From contig JAZGUH010000327.1 in NCBI GenBank assembly GCA_037893225.1, forward strand, positions 248,001 through 312,000: a stretch of DNA of 64,000 bases, read 5' to 3'. This document shows positions 42,329 to 54,291 of the stretch, one piece after another. The translations under genes and the position numbers were made by a program. Position 1 is the stretch's first letter. Each line of letters starts with the position of its first letter. The notes under the pieces are model-generated. The model was given only the letters and a program-made list of their open reading frames with translations, was not told where the DNA came from and searched no databases. The DNA is from Hippasteria phrygiana (lineage: Eukaryota; Echinodermata; Asteroidea; Valvatida; Goniasteridae).

Positions 42329-43525
42329 CAACAGGATGATAATGTTCACCAGCAAAGAAAGGGCGAGGAGCGATTAAACCAGCATCCTCTACCACTGTAG
42401 GCCAGGTGGTAGGGGAAAAGTGTAACAAGGCCTCACCTAAAGATGAAGTTTGTAGGGAAGTATTGACCGAGTATTCTGCTGACGAGCTTCTGACTCGTTT
42501 AGTTCATGAAAGCCCAATGGCTAATGTAACCCTGGCAGTTACGTGTGTCTTAGACACAGGGACAGAAACTTCGTTGATTAGTGCTTCTTTCTACAAAGAA
42601 CATTTGTCGAAAGAAATGAGCGGACTGAAGCCAGTTGGGTCGTACCTACGTGTATTGATTCGTCAGAGGGTGAGGTAGTTCAGGGTCGTAAAAGCCCAAT
42701 CCTCCTTGGCTGTAATGTATTGCACTTGCTAAAGGATATGAAGGTGCAGTCGGGTATAAGGGATGCAGAGGCATGGAACATTGCCCTCCAGTGGTATTAG
42801 CAAACCAAACAACCTGTTGAAAATAAACTTGGGAAACACAGTGATTTTTTGTATGGGAAAACCGTTGGCAGTACGCACAGGCAAGCAACCTGTAACTGTC
42901 CGACCCAGACAGGCACAAGCCATAAAATGTCAAGTTAGAGCTCCGGTGCATGTTTTCAGGAACAAGCTATAGTGATTGTAACAGTGTTGCAATCCGGGCT
43001 CGTAGCACCAGGTGCTACAGGTGAATCACTCAGTCGGTTAGGAGAGCATTGCCAAATTTATGACACATGTGATCAATGCAATGGAAAGGTGGTTAATGTA
43101 TTGGTAGCGAACCTTGGTGCGCAGGGGTTCGTTATTCCTCCGTACACAAAGCTGGGGACTGTTGTGGAAGTAGCAATGTCAAATTGTGTTGGGGTACAAT
43201 TGGGACAAGATGGTGTTCATGTGTCTGTCAATCAAATAATGACGGAGCAAATGGGCGGATTGGAGGGTGTTTCGTCGAATACTTGGCACGAGGACAAAAT
43301 TGATGGGGAACCACCTTCAAAGGTTTTCCAATTTCCAAATGTGGAAACATATGAGTTACCTCCAGGTTTGGACCTTGGGCCAGTGTCCCTAGCTCAAGAA
43401 GAGAAAGAAAAATTTGTGAGACTAGTTCAGAAGCATGAGGCGTTTTCTCCAAGGGGCCATATGGCCTATGATGTTGGGTATTGCGACAAAGTGAAACACA
43501 AGATCCAAACAGTGGATGAACCCTT
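42329..43525 (+). pseudogene. gypsy-like protease and RT linker
   Basis: After hAT element B the gypsy reading resumes. It has a retropepsin segment with the active-site triad in CVLDTGTETSLIS (42547-42585), then after a frameshift KSPILLGCNVLHLLKDMK. A second segment (42972-43525) holds LVAPGATGESL and VANLGAQGFVIPPYTKLG. It ends at KFVRLVQKHEAFS and YCDKVKHKIQTVDEP, the usual lead into RT. The RT catalytic domain is missing: homology stops at 43525, where the AT-rich repeat starts. Confidence 0.75.
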
Positions 43526-44000
43526 ACAAAAAAGTTCTATAGAAATCTATAAAAAAAATCTTTAGAGATTCTTTAGAGATTCTTTAGAGATTCTTTAGAA
43601 AATCATTAAATGGGACACTTTTCTATAAAACATTTTATAGAATTCTATAGAAATTGTACAATTCTATAAAAGATAATTCTCTCGAATGTCTATAGGATTC
43701 TACAGAATTTTTCTATAGATTTGTATATATAATTGTTACAATTTCTTTAGAGATCCTCTATAGTTTTTTATAGAATTCTTTAGAAAATTAGCCTTTTTTC
43801 TATAAAACATCAAATATAATTCTATAGAAATATGACCACTTTTCTATAAAACATCTGGTAGAATTGTATAGAAATATGAACACTTCTATAAAACATCTAG
43901 TAGAATTGTATAGAAATATATGAACAATCTTCTATAAAACATCTAATAGAATTATATAGAAATATGACATAAAATGTCATAAATATTTACAAACTTGGTA
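43526..44000. repeat. TCTATAGAA/TTTATAGA AT-rich repeat, block 1
   Basis: Degenerate units around TTCTATAGAA and TTCTATAAAACATCTA repeat every ~20-60 bp. Many units are self-complementary. The same motif set recurs at 46790-47075. Confidence 0.75.
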
Positions 44001-44930
44001 ACTTTTCTAAACATTTTAATTTAATCCTTAATAGATGTATGTCGACTTTTCTATCAACCTATGGCATTACTCTTGACAAGAAAATATCAACGTGATACAC
44101 TTCATCCTTCAAAATTAAAACAATTGGAGATCAGTACTTTTTTGCTGTGTACTTTTCACTGAATTTATTTCCAGTATAGGCCATGGCCAAAACAGTCCTG
44201 AATTTTTTCAAATCTAATACATAAATAATTTCACACAGGGAGTTAATGAAAAATTAAGCACCCGATATGCGATCAACATTAATTAAATAGGAAACTACAT
44301 AATTCCACATACATCATTGTTTCTATATAAAAACATGGTATGCAAAAAGGTTTTTTATTTTTATTTTGGACGGATACAAAACAAGTAAATTAAAGAAGGC
44401 TTAAATAGTTTTGTACTTTAAAAACAAATGCAAAGAGACGAAGAAGAATGATTAAAATATGAAAGATAAAAGAGCCTAAAACACATGAATCTTTAACAAT
44501 GGAAATAGATCCCACCATAAATCTCTGTGAAATTTTACGGAGATTTAAGGGGGGAAACTACATTTTCGTTGTTAAAATATTAATAGTGAACAATCACCCC
44601 TGTTGGCGCACTTCCGGAGACCTTTAATTAGAAAATTTACATTGATCTCTTCAGAAAATCAGCCCTGAAAAAGGCCTTTGTGAAATTGTTACTAGGGGTA
44701 TAAATTTGTGGAAACTGATAAATCACCCAACGTAAGGAGAAATGTGGCAAAAAATTGAACTCATACATGTACTTCCGAAAATCTAAAATACACACGGACC
44801 AGTGAAACTCTGTTTACTCCGGACACAGATGAAAATTTATAAAATACTTTTGTGGCGATCAATAGGCAAAAAATGAAAGTTAAATAAAACAATTTTTAAA
44901 GGGTTAAATGGACTTTTTAATGGACTTAAA
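44001..44930. other. AT-rich intergenic DNA
   Basis: No gene, repeat unit or splice signal could be supported here. Confidence 0.4.
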
Positions 44931-45225
44931 ACACGGGCGATCAGGGGGGACACGTCCCCCCCCCCCCAATATTTTGGGAGTTGACGGCTATGGCAGTGTG
45001 TCCCCCACCCCCCAAAACAAATTCCCCCTTTGTCATATACATTTTCTTTTCCCTTTTCATTTGAAATTTAAACAGCTAACTGGCTAACAACTGTTTTGTT
45101 ATCACTAACATACAAAGAAACAGTGGGGACAATCTTTACAGAATATTAGTCAAAATAAGATTGTGTAAGCCAAAAAAGGAAATGTCACCTCCTACTACAA
45201 TAGACTGACCACATACAAAAGGGTT
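44931..45225. repeat. ~295-bp direct repeat, copy 1
   Basis: It starts near AAACACGGGCGATC. It runs through a poly-C centre, TATGGCAGTGTGTCCCCC, GTCATATACATTTTC, ACAGCTAACTGGCTAACAAC and TTACAGAATATTAGTC to the region of TAGACTGACCACATACAAA. The same order occurs at 45758-46055, ~830 bp on. Confidence 0.85.
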
Positions 45226-45290
45226 TAACAAGTGTACAATTAAGAAAAGATCTTATATAATATACATGCAACTCGGAAGATCTTACGGGA

Positions 45291-45468
45291 GAGGACTTGA
45301 GCGAGGACTTGAGCGAGGACTTGAGCGAGGACTTGAGCGAGGACTTGAGCGAGGACTTGAGCGAGGACTTGAGCGAGGACTTGAGCGAGGACTTGAGCGA
45401 GGACTTGAGCGAGGACTTGAGCGAGGACTTGAGCGAGGACTTGAGCGAGGACTTGAGCGAGGACTTGT
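45291..45468. repeat. 12-bp minisatellite GAGGACTTGAGC
   Basis: Almost 15 perfect head-to-tail copies lie exactly between the two ~295-bp direct repeats. Because 12 is a multiple of three, every frame on both strands stays open (LERG, SEDL, AQVL, KSSL repeats), so open length is not evidence for coding. Confidence 0.97.
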
Positions 45469-45757
45469 TTGGACGACTTGGGTAGCTCTGCATATGCAAC
45501 GGATGAGGACGACTCCAAATGGTGTGGGCGAACACAGTTCGATATGCTAACGAGCTTGAACACGGGGCGAATTCACCTCCAACAAACAGCCGCAAAGAGA
45601 CGAAACAGCGGGGGATGACACACACTGGCTCCCGACGCAAAAATATGGGGATATGAGACCCCAAATACTGAACCGTAGGCCTATTACACAGATGAAAATT
45701 TATGAAATAAGTTTGTGGCGATCAATAGGCAAAAATTTCAAGTTAAAAATCGACTTA

Positions 45758-46055
45758 AAGCACGGGCGATCCGGGGGGACACGCCCCCCCCCCCATATTT
45801 TGGGAGGGGACGGCTATGGTAGTGTGTCCCCCCCCCCCCCCCCCCAATAATTTCCCCTTTGTCATATACATTTTATTTTCCCTTTTCATTTGAAATTTAG
45901 ACAGCTAACTGGCTAACAACTGTTTTGTTATCACTAACATACAAAGCAACAATGTGGACAATCTTTACAGAATATTAGTCAAAATAAGATTGCGTAAGCC
46001 AAAAAAGGGAATGTCACCTCCTACTATAGTAACAATTGTAGACTTACCGCATACA
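45758..46055. repeat. ~295-bp direct repeat, copy 2
   Basis: This is a close copy of 44931-45225 (about 90% by eye), with longer C-runs. Its right end overlaps the donor of the candidate exon at 46048-46168. In copy 1 the matching GT is followed by GGTCAG rather than AAGT, so copy 2 keeps the better splice site. Confidence 0.85.
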
Positions 46056-46168
46056 AACAGCTTGTAATCAGCGTGTTCCTTGCTCTGTGGTTCGTCAACA
46101 TGTTGCTTGTACGTGTGATCATGGAGGAAGGCCATGGCGTGATCGATCATGTCCAAAGACTTGTCCAT
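46048..46168 (-). CDS. Candidate coding exon, unknown protein
   Basis: From ATG 46168 the minus strand reads MDKSLDMIDHAMAFLHDHTY, then KQHVDEPQSKEHADYKLFVC. It ends in phase 1 at a perfect donor consensus (GCG/GTAAGT, 46047-46042). The composition is protein-like and unlike the AT-rich surroundings. I do not recognise a family. No clear acceptor was found upstream and no matching downstream exon was found, so this may be a single surviving exon, a first exon, or chance. Confidence 0.25.
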
Positions 46169-46790
46169 CCATCCAGCAATTGTATTTTTTACATGTCATG
46201 TACAGGTTGAGTGTGTACATGAGCAGTGAATTGTGTCCACAGGCATAAATGCCATGCAAATATCCACGATTTTGACTCAGTTTTATACAATTTCTGCCAT
46301 CAAGCATATACTGCACTGTTGCACTGACATTCAACTGACTGCAGTGCAAATTTCAAATTTCCCACACTGACCGTTTATCTCTGGTATGCAATCAGCAAGG
46401 TCACCGTGTCATGTGACATGAGTCTATACATGATGCTCTTGATGATGTAACAGTACATGTAGGCTTTGGTCTGTACAGGGTCTGTACACATGGCTTTATA
46501 GTAAACTGTTCTCAATGAAGAATTGGGCTAGCTGTGTGGTGTACTTATGAGATGTTACGTTGCATCAGTGATTGCATGGTGCAGAATTGGTGTACACAAG
46601 AGAGGTACATGTACCAAACCTGCACTGAATTATGATGTGGTGTACTTCACCACAGTTCGGTTAAGGAAAACAAATGAATACATTGAAAATGCTAATATAA
46701 TCGCTTCTTTAAAAATAGTCCTCAGCCTTGATCTTGTTAGTAAATTTGATTGAAAAAAAAGATTTTTTGAAGTAGTTATACTTATCTCTA
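46169..46790. other. Intergenic DNA
   Basis: TGTACATGTA-type palindromic words recur (46196, 46455, 46602). No gene is supported. Confidence 0.35.
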
Positions 46791-47075
46791 ATTTCTACAG
46801 AAAAATACAATCATATGGAGTGTTCTATATAATTCTATGTTTCTATAGAAATTAGGGGCATATTGTAGGTTACTTAAATATGTACAATGTACATACTTTC
46901 AACAAACAAATTAATATGTCTATATAATTTCTATAGAAACATAGAATTCTATAGAAGACTGACAGGAATTTGTTTAATCAGTGTTCTATAGAAATCTATA
47001 GAATTGTTTTTAAATCTCTATAGACAGTCTTCTTATTGGAGTATTCTATACAATTCTATGTCGAACGACTTAACA
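46790..47075. repeat. TCTATAGAA AT-rich repeat, block 2
   Basis: The same motif set as 43526-44000 (TTCTATAGAAATTAG, TTCTATAGAATTG, ATTCTATGT). The two blocks bracket the duplicated 295-bp repeats. Confidence 0.7.
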
Positions 47076-47213
47076 GAAATGTGTGCATGTACATCAAAGT
47101 ACCAGTTTTGTTCGCTTCGTGAAGAATGACACTGATCTCAATATAAACTGGACAGCTCACTGGCCAATGCGCGCTGTATAAGCAACTGAATACAGCAATG
47201 TAAGTGGACCCTG

Positions 47214-47752
47214 CCCAGCTAACACATTGATGTTTTTATAACGTGGTATAAATGTTATGTGTAATGTTTTGATGATATTGCGAAATAATGTTATGGCGAC
47301 ATGGTCTTACAAACGTTTTTGTGATACCGACATGACATTCATGAAAAAACGTTGGTGCGATGTTTTCATAACGTTACATTGACCTGATGCTGAAACATCA
47401 AAATAACATCTTTAAGGTAATGTTGTCGTGATATTTCGCAAAAATGTTATGGCGACATGGTCTTACAAACGTTTTTGTGATACCGACATGATATTCATGA
47501 AAAAACGTTGGTGCGATGTTTTCATAACGTTTCAAAATTTTTACAAACATTGCCAATGAAATGTTAATTTGACATCGTAAAAATATTTCATGGGCAATGT
47601 TTTGTGAACATTTTGAAACGTTATGAAAACATCGCACCAACATTTTTTCATTAATGTCATGTAGGTATCACTAAAACGTTTGTAAGACCATGTCGCCATA
47701 ACATTATTTCGTAATATCATCACAACATTACACATCAATGTGTTAGCTGGGT
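47214..47752. mobile_element. Foldback MITE with CCCAGCTAACACATT ends
   Basis: Ends CCCAGCTAACACATTGATG (47214-) and its inverse at 47734-47752. The arms (~150 bp) share AATGTTATGGCGACATGGTC, CAAACGTTTT and GCGATGTTTTCATAACGTTT in inverted order. An internal direct repeat of ATGTTATGGCGACATGG (47290, 47447) adds a third copy. It is non-coding. Confidence 0.85.
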
Positions 47753-50700
47753 TGCTTGTGACTGGCATTCAGCTCTTACATTGTTTTACATTGTTTTAAT
47801 AATATAATGATATCGTAGAAATGTTAGGGAATTGCACCCAAATGTTACTAAAATGTTATAAAATAAATGTTATTTTTACGTGAAAATAAATCATATTATA
47901 ATTTGTATTAATTAACGTTTGAACTACGTGTTGGAGCAGTAATTTGCAAGCTCTATGCACTGTATGCCATTCCCACACTTAATCGGTCCTGCAATTAATG
48001 AAACGGTTTATGTTAGCAAGATTCGGCAACTCTGCTCCTGAAAATCAATGGTTTTATATCGGTTAATACTTAATTAATATTGGTTAACATACTATACATT
48101 AATACTATGTATACATACTATACATAATTAAATATCCGAGGAAGCCTCTCCTCCACTTTAAGTACGTCCCTAAATGGTATATATATGCCCAATATCACCG
48201 TCGTCCTTAGTCACAGTTTGCAAGTCAAAATTCTTCTATTTGTTTTGTTTTGCTTTTTTGGCAAATTTGTTTCTTTGAGACTTTTAATAGTTAAATATTA
48301 CACAATTATCTCTATGAAAACACCCTAAAACATATCGCTGTTACGCAAAACATAACGTTCATGTTGAAAGAAAGTGACAAAATTGTTTCACCAAGGTTTA
48401 CCACGCCCACTTGGGGTCAACATGCAAATTGAGGTCACTATAACGTTGTCACAACATCATCACAAATGTTCAGATGGTAACATTATCACGACGTCGTTAT
48501 GATATCAAATGCTCCAAGATATATTTATTTTCTAAGACAAGTTTTAAACAACAGAAAGAAATGTTTTACAACATTATTAAAATGTTTTAAGAATGTTGTC
48601 AAGATTTTGGCATAACATTTTAGGGATATCTGTAAAACATAGTTTCATATTTTTCAAAGATGTTTTCAGAACAAGTTTTAAACAACAGAAAGAAATGTTT
48701 TACAACATTATTAAAATGTTTTAAGAATGTTGTCAAGATTTTGGCATAACATTTTAGGGATATCTGTAAAACATAGTTTCATATTTTTCAAAGATGTTTT
48801 CAGAACATCATAAAAACATAAAAATGTTCAGATGGTAACATTATCACGACGTCGTTATGATATCAAATGCCCCAAGATATATTTATTTTCTAAGACAAGT
48901 TTTAAACACCGGAAAGAAATGTTTTTACAACATTATCAAAACTTTATAGTATAGTTCTGTGGACTCGAACATTTAGAACATGTTTTAAGAATGTTGTCAA
49001 GATTTTGGCATAACATTTTAGGGATATCTGTAAAACATAGTTTCATATTTTTCAAAGATGTTTTCAGAACATCATTAAAACATAAACATGTTCAGATGGT
49101 AACATTATCACGACGTCGTTATGATATCAAATGCCCTAAGATATATTTATTATCTAAGACAAGTTTTAAACACCAGGCAGAAATGTTTTTAAAACATTAT
49201 TATAACGTTTATAGTATAGTTCTGTGGACTCGAACATTTAGAACATGTTTTAAGAATGTTGTCAAGAATTTGGCATAACATTTTAGGGATATCTGTAAAA
49301 CATGGTTTCATATTTTTCAAAGATGTTTTCAGAACATTATAAAATCATAAATATGTTCAGATTGTAACATTATCACGACGTCGTTATGATATTAAATGCC
49401 CCGAGAAATATTTATTATCTAAGACAAGTTTTAAACACCAGGCAGAAATGTTTTTACAACATTATTATAACGTGTATAGTATAGTTCTATGGACTCGAAC
49501 ATTTAGAACATGTTTTAAGAATGTTGTCAACTCTTGTTGTCATAACATTTTATGGATATCTGTAAAACATAGTTCATATTTTTCAAAAATGTTTTCAAAA
49601 CATCATAAAAACATAAAAATGTTCAGATGGTAACATTATCACGACGTCGTTATGATATCAAATGCCCCAAGATATATTTATTTTCTAAGACAAGTTTTAA
49701 ACACCAGGCAGAAATGTTTTTACAACATTATTAAAACGTTTATAGTATAGTTCTGTGGACTCGAACATTTAGAACATGTTTTAAGAATGTTGTCAAGAAT
49801 TTGGCATAACATTTTAGGGATATCTGTAAAACATGTTTTTCAAAGATGTTTTCAGAACATCATAAAAACATAAATATGTTCAGATTGTAACATTATCACG
49901 ACGTCGTTATGATATCAAATGCCCCGAGATATATTTATTATCTAAGACAAGTTTTAAACACCAGGCAGAACTGTTTTTACAACAATAATAAAACGTTTAT
50001 AGTATAGTTCTGTGGACTCGAACATTTATAACATGTTTTAAGAATGTTGTCAAGAATTTTGCATAACATTTTAGGGATATCTGTAAAACATAGTTTCATA
50101 TTTTTCAAAGATGTTTTCAGAACATCATAAAAACATTAAAATGTTCAGATGGTAACATTATCACGACGTCGTTATGATATCAAATGCCCCGAGATATATT
50201 TATTATCTAAGACAAGTTTTAAACACCAGGCAGAAATGTTTTTACAACATTATTATAACGTTTATAGTATAGTTCTGTGGACTCGAACATTTATAACATG
50301 TTTTAAGAATGTTGTCAAGAATTTGGCATAACCTGTGTAAGATATTTCTGAAACATGTTTTAATGCTATACACACATGTTTTAAGAACTTCATAATAGTA
50401 CACCACTATATTTAGGTGGTAACATTATAATGATGTCTTTTAAAAATCAAAAGCTCTATTATATACTGGTATTTAACAATTCAGACAAGTACTTTTGCAG
50501 CAACATATTATTTAAACGTTTAACCGATTCTTCCATGCACTATAAACATTAATAACATGTTTTAAGAATGTTGTCAACTCTTGTCATAACATTTTTAGGG
50601 ATATCTATGAAACATGGTTTTATATTTTTTTAAGATGTTTTAAACACATTTTTTAAATGCAAATGTTCAGATGGTAACATTATCATAACGTCGTTTTGAT

Positions 50701-52081
50701 ATCAAATGCCCGAGAGATATATTTATTACCTAATACATGTACATATATTTCTTAACTTGAACATTTATAACATGTTTTAAGAAGGTTTTCTATAATTTGG
50801 AATAACATTTTAAAGATATTTTTGAAAAAGAATTTGTATGCTATACGCATATGTTTTAAGAACATCATCATAATAATATACGACTATTTAGGTGGTAACA
50901 CTATAATGATGTCTTTCAAATATAAAATGCTCTAAGATATATTTAACAATTTAGACGTTTAACTAATTCTTTCATGGACTCAAACATTTACATCATGTTT
51001 TAAGACATGTTGTCAACTCTTTGTCATAATATTTTAGGGATATCTGTAAAACATGGTTTCATATTTTTAAAAGATTTTTTAAGAACACCATGAAAACATA
51101 CACATGTTGAGATGGTAACATTATCATCGCGTCGTTTTGATATCAAATGCCCGAGATTTATTTTTTACCTAAGACAAGTTTTAAACATCAGGCAGAAATG
51201 CTTTTTTGACATTATTAAAACGTTAATAATAGTTATGTGGACTCAAATATTTATAACATGTTTTAAGAATGTTATCAATAATTTGGCATAATATTTTACA
51301 CATAGTTCTGCAACATGTTTTTAAGGATACAAATATATGTTTTAAGAACATTATAAAAACATACGACTGGTAACATTATAATGATGTCTTTTTAATATAA
51401 AATGTTCTGAGATACATTTAATAATTCGGACAAGTTTTAAACATCAGTATGAAGTGTTTTTTAAACATTATTTTAACGTTACTGATTCTTCCATGGACTC
51501 AAACATCTATAAAATGTTTTATGAATGTTGTCAACTCTGCGGTATGACATTTTAGGGATATTTGTAAAACATAGTATTATATTTAAAAAAATATGTTTTA
51601 AGAACATTATAAAAACTTACAGATAATAAGGTGGCAACATTATAATGACGTCTTCAAAATATCACATGCACTGACATTTAATAATTAAGTTAAACCACTT
51701 TTAAACATTAGATAGAAGTGCATTTATAACATTTTCAAACGTTTTTGATAGTACCGTGGACTCAAGCATTCAGGAGATGTTTTAGTAACGTTTTATGATA
51801 TTTATAAAACATCTGGATTATATTTTTAAAATATCACATTTATGGCAAACTTTCCCTCATGAAAACTAAATTAAAACATTTGGTTATAACATTTGGATGA
51901 CATCACTTTAACATACTCGATAAAACGTCAAATTTGAGACATTTAAATTATGTTATTAAAATGTTGTTCTGTTTATCATAACATTTCTATAAGGTTTTTA
52001 AAATGTTATTTTAAAATGTTTTATATATAACATCCGTAAGACCTTTTCATAATGTTATAAAAGCATAATGTGTTAGCTGGG
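47753..52081. repeat. ~265-bp tandem array ending in the same terminal sequence
   Basis: From about 48420 to 51790, units of ~265 bp repeat about 12 times. Each holds AACATGTTTTAAGAATGTTG, CATAACATTTTAGGGATATC, GTAACATTATCACGACGTCG and ACAAGTTTTAAACA. Units are most alike at 48500-50330 and decay towards 51800. At 52063-52081 the region ends in AATGTGTTAGCTGGG, the same end as the MITE at 47214-47752. The region 47214-52081 may therefore be one element with an expanded internal array. 47753-48420 is AT-rich with no gene. Confidence 0.75.
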
Positions 52082-52490
52082 TGGGGACTAGGTTTGCAAA
52101 CCTGTTGTCTCGAGTAGTAATATTGCGGAAAGCGGCTTCATCTCGAACAACCGATGCGCTATTGAGTTTACGTAGCTAGACCCAAACCAAATTATTTGTT
52201 CAGTCAAGCATAAATCAAGCAGATAAGAAAAAATATGAGGAACATTTTCAAAATAATCTTTCTGTGGAAGTGATGAAGCATAGACAATGACAAAAACAAA
52301 CAAGATGTTGAACAATGTAAAATATGTAATTTCCTTGTCTGCCACTGTCGCCCTATTGCCATATACACCAGATGGACCCGGAATCCCGTTTTTCCATTAC
52401 TTTGTTTTTGCATAAAAATTAATTTGTAATATAAATTTCATTTTGTGATTCGCACAAACCTAACTTGTCATGATTAAATCAATGCACACA

Positions 52491-52629
52491 CTCTAAAAAC
52501 TGTGTTTAGCAATAAACACGATCTTGCTATCAGTTTGTAAACATGTTTAGAAGCAAAACTGTCTCTAATTCCTAAACATCAATGTTTATAAACTGATTGT
52601 TTAATTGCTCAACACAGTTTTTTGCAGTG
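52491..52629. mobile_element. Small MITE with CACT..AAAAACTGTGTT ends
   Basis: Imperfect inverted ends CACTCTAAAAACTGTGTT (52491-) and AACACAGTTTTTTGCAGTG (-52629), with further inner pairing (GTTTAGCAAT / ATTGCTCAAC) over 139 bp. CACTGYAAAAA ends are typical of Tc1/mariner-related MITEs. Confidence 0.7.
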
Positions 52630-53187
52630 CATTAAATAATTTTCTGAAAATTATATTGTTTTCTTTCTGTTAATAATGAGGTTTAAGCCTTCCACATCCC
52701 TCTATTTAGAGATCATATGCCATCTTGTAATTGCTGTTTCTTTTTCTGTCTTAAGTCTATCATTGTCGTCATGCTGAACTCTTATGTTTCACTACGTGAC
52801 CTCCTTTTATTACGTAATAATACTGCATGCAACAGCACGTCAGTCATGACGTCTTTGAAACCATTTGTTTATCTTATTGTTGTTTTTCCCGGGGTTAATT
52901 GTTTTGCTACGTTTCGATATATCGCCCATATCTTCCGCTTCTGCTTCTGCTTATATCTCATTTCATCTTGCTCATTTATATATAATTTTTCGTTTCAATT
53001 CGTCTCATCTGGTATTGTCTGTTTTATTGTAATTTGTCTTTATTTTGGATCCTTTCGAAACAAACAGGCCTTCAACTCAATAACACCATTTACCTCCATA
53101 CCACAAAATATAACGAAGTGTTAGGATATTATCTGAAATTATACACAATTTGAAATAACCATCTGAAATTCTCAACATACATTTTGC

Positions 53188-53352
53188 CAGTGGCGTATCC
53201 AGCGGGGGGCATGGGGAAAACTCCCCCCCCCCCCCCCGGCAGCATTTGAGTCGTCATAAAAAAAAATTTAAAAAATAGCATTTTTAAGACGATTTTAAGA
53301 CGATTCAGACGTTGTTTGCCCTCCCTGGCAAAAAAAACTGGATACGCTACTG
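53188..53352. mobile_element. hAT MITE 1 of a cluster
   Basis: Perfect TIRs CAGTGGCGTATCCAG (53188-53202) and CTGGATACGCTACTG (one mismatch), with the exact 8-bp target duplication CATTTTGC at 53180-53187 and 53353-53360. It is 165 bp with a poly-C run inside and is non-coding. Confidence 0.95.
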
Positions 53353-53554
53353 CATTTTGCCAATAGAGAAATTATCAACAAACATGAACAATGATTTATT
53401 TTGAATTCCAATCAAAATTCAACCTACACATTTCAAAGCAAATAAAGGTTTCAGTGAAAACAATATGGCGTCAAGATTTTTAACTGGACCAACCGAGAAG
53501 CAAGTTTGGTTATGAACCCTTTCAGGTAACATGTTTTACACAGTTTGGTATTCG

Positions 53555-53799
53555 CAGTGGCATAGCTAAGTGGGGGGGGGGGGGGGGGGGGGCGCACGCG
53601 CGCCCCCCATAAAAAATCGTCGCCTCCCTGCAGTCGCCCCCCCCCCCCCCCCCCCCCACTGAAAATTTCGTAAACGTAGAAAATAATAGTCTTATAAAGA
53701 AAAATCACTCTGAGCCCCCCCCCCCCCCCCTGTAACATCTATCACCCCCCCCCCCCCCCCCCACTCGCCCCTATGGAGACAGCCCTGACTACGCCGCTG
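53555..53799. mobile_element. hAT MITE 2 of a cluster
   Basis: The ends CAGTGGCATAGCTAAG and GACTACGCCGCTG are decayed inverses. The 8-bp duplication GGTATTCG is exact at 53547-53554 and 53800-53807. The inside holds one long G-run and three long C-runs. Confidence 0.9.
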
Positions 53800-54101
53800 G
53801 GTATTCGTATATACTTATTGTAACGGTAATAAGATAATATGAAACATAATAGTCTGAATTGATAAAATCACCAATTACTAACTGTCACGCGCCAGTGACA
53901 AGTATAATAATACATAAAAATGCTGACAAGCACACATCCAAAATAAAGACAATAATGCCATATACAATGTTTTGAAGACAAAATAAATGCCAACATTTGC
54001 CGGGTATGGTAGGTGTGTTTGGGTCAATAAAGATAATGCGGCACAAAGTTACAATAGAATAATTAGGCTACTGTGTATTGTAAAAAAAAAAAACAGCAAC
54101 A

Positions 54102-54283
54102 CACTGGCGGCGGAACAGGGGGGGGGGGGGGGGGGAGGGGTAGGGGGCCATTTCCACCCCCACCCCCCACTTTTGGCAGTTCCGCATAGAGAAAAACATA
54201 GAAAAGAGCAGAAGCCGACCAGAACCGGCGCTGCTCCCACCCCCCCCCCCCCCCCCATTTTTAAAAGTGTCCCGCCGCCCCTG
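54102..54283. mobile_element. hAT-like MITE 3 of a cluster
   Basis: Ends CACTGGCGGCGGAACAGG and GTCCCGCCGCCCCTG; flanks CAGCAACA (54094-54101) and CAACAACA (54284-54291) match at seven of eight bases. A related start occurs at 4534. Homopolymers of G and C fill the inside. Confidence 0.65.
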
Positions 54284-54291
54284 CAACAACA

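Larger units (their letters stand above)
39756..43525 (+). mobile_element. Ty3/gypsy-type retroelement relic (gag, protease, start of RT)
   Basis: In order it has a gag capsid-like frame, a zinc knuckle, a retropepsin-type protease and the linker leading into reverse transcriptase. It is cut off at 43525 by AT-rich TCTATAGA repeats, and LTRs are not visible. It is broken by a 58-bp palindrome, several frameshifts and hAT element B (40698-42320). RT palm, RNase H and integrase are absent, so it cannot move by itself. Confidence 0.8.

Noticed and set aside
45185..45664. 159-codon frame with repeated KSSL / AQVL
   Set aside because: The 12-bp minisatellite keeps every frame open on both strands.
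52717..53124. 135-codon hydrophobic frame on the plus strand
   Set aside because: Composition is that of T-rich DNA (Phe, Leu, Ile, Ser), no domain, no splice context; likely chance.
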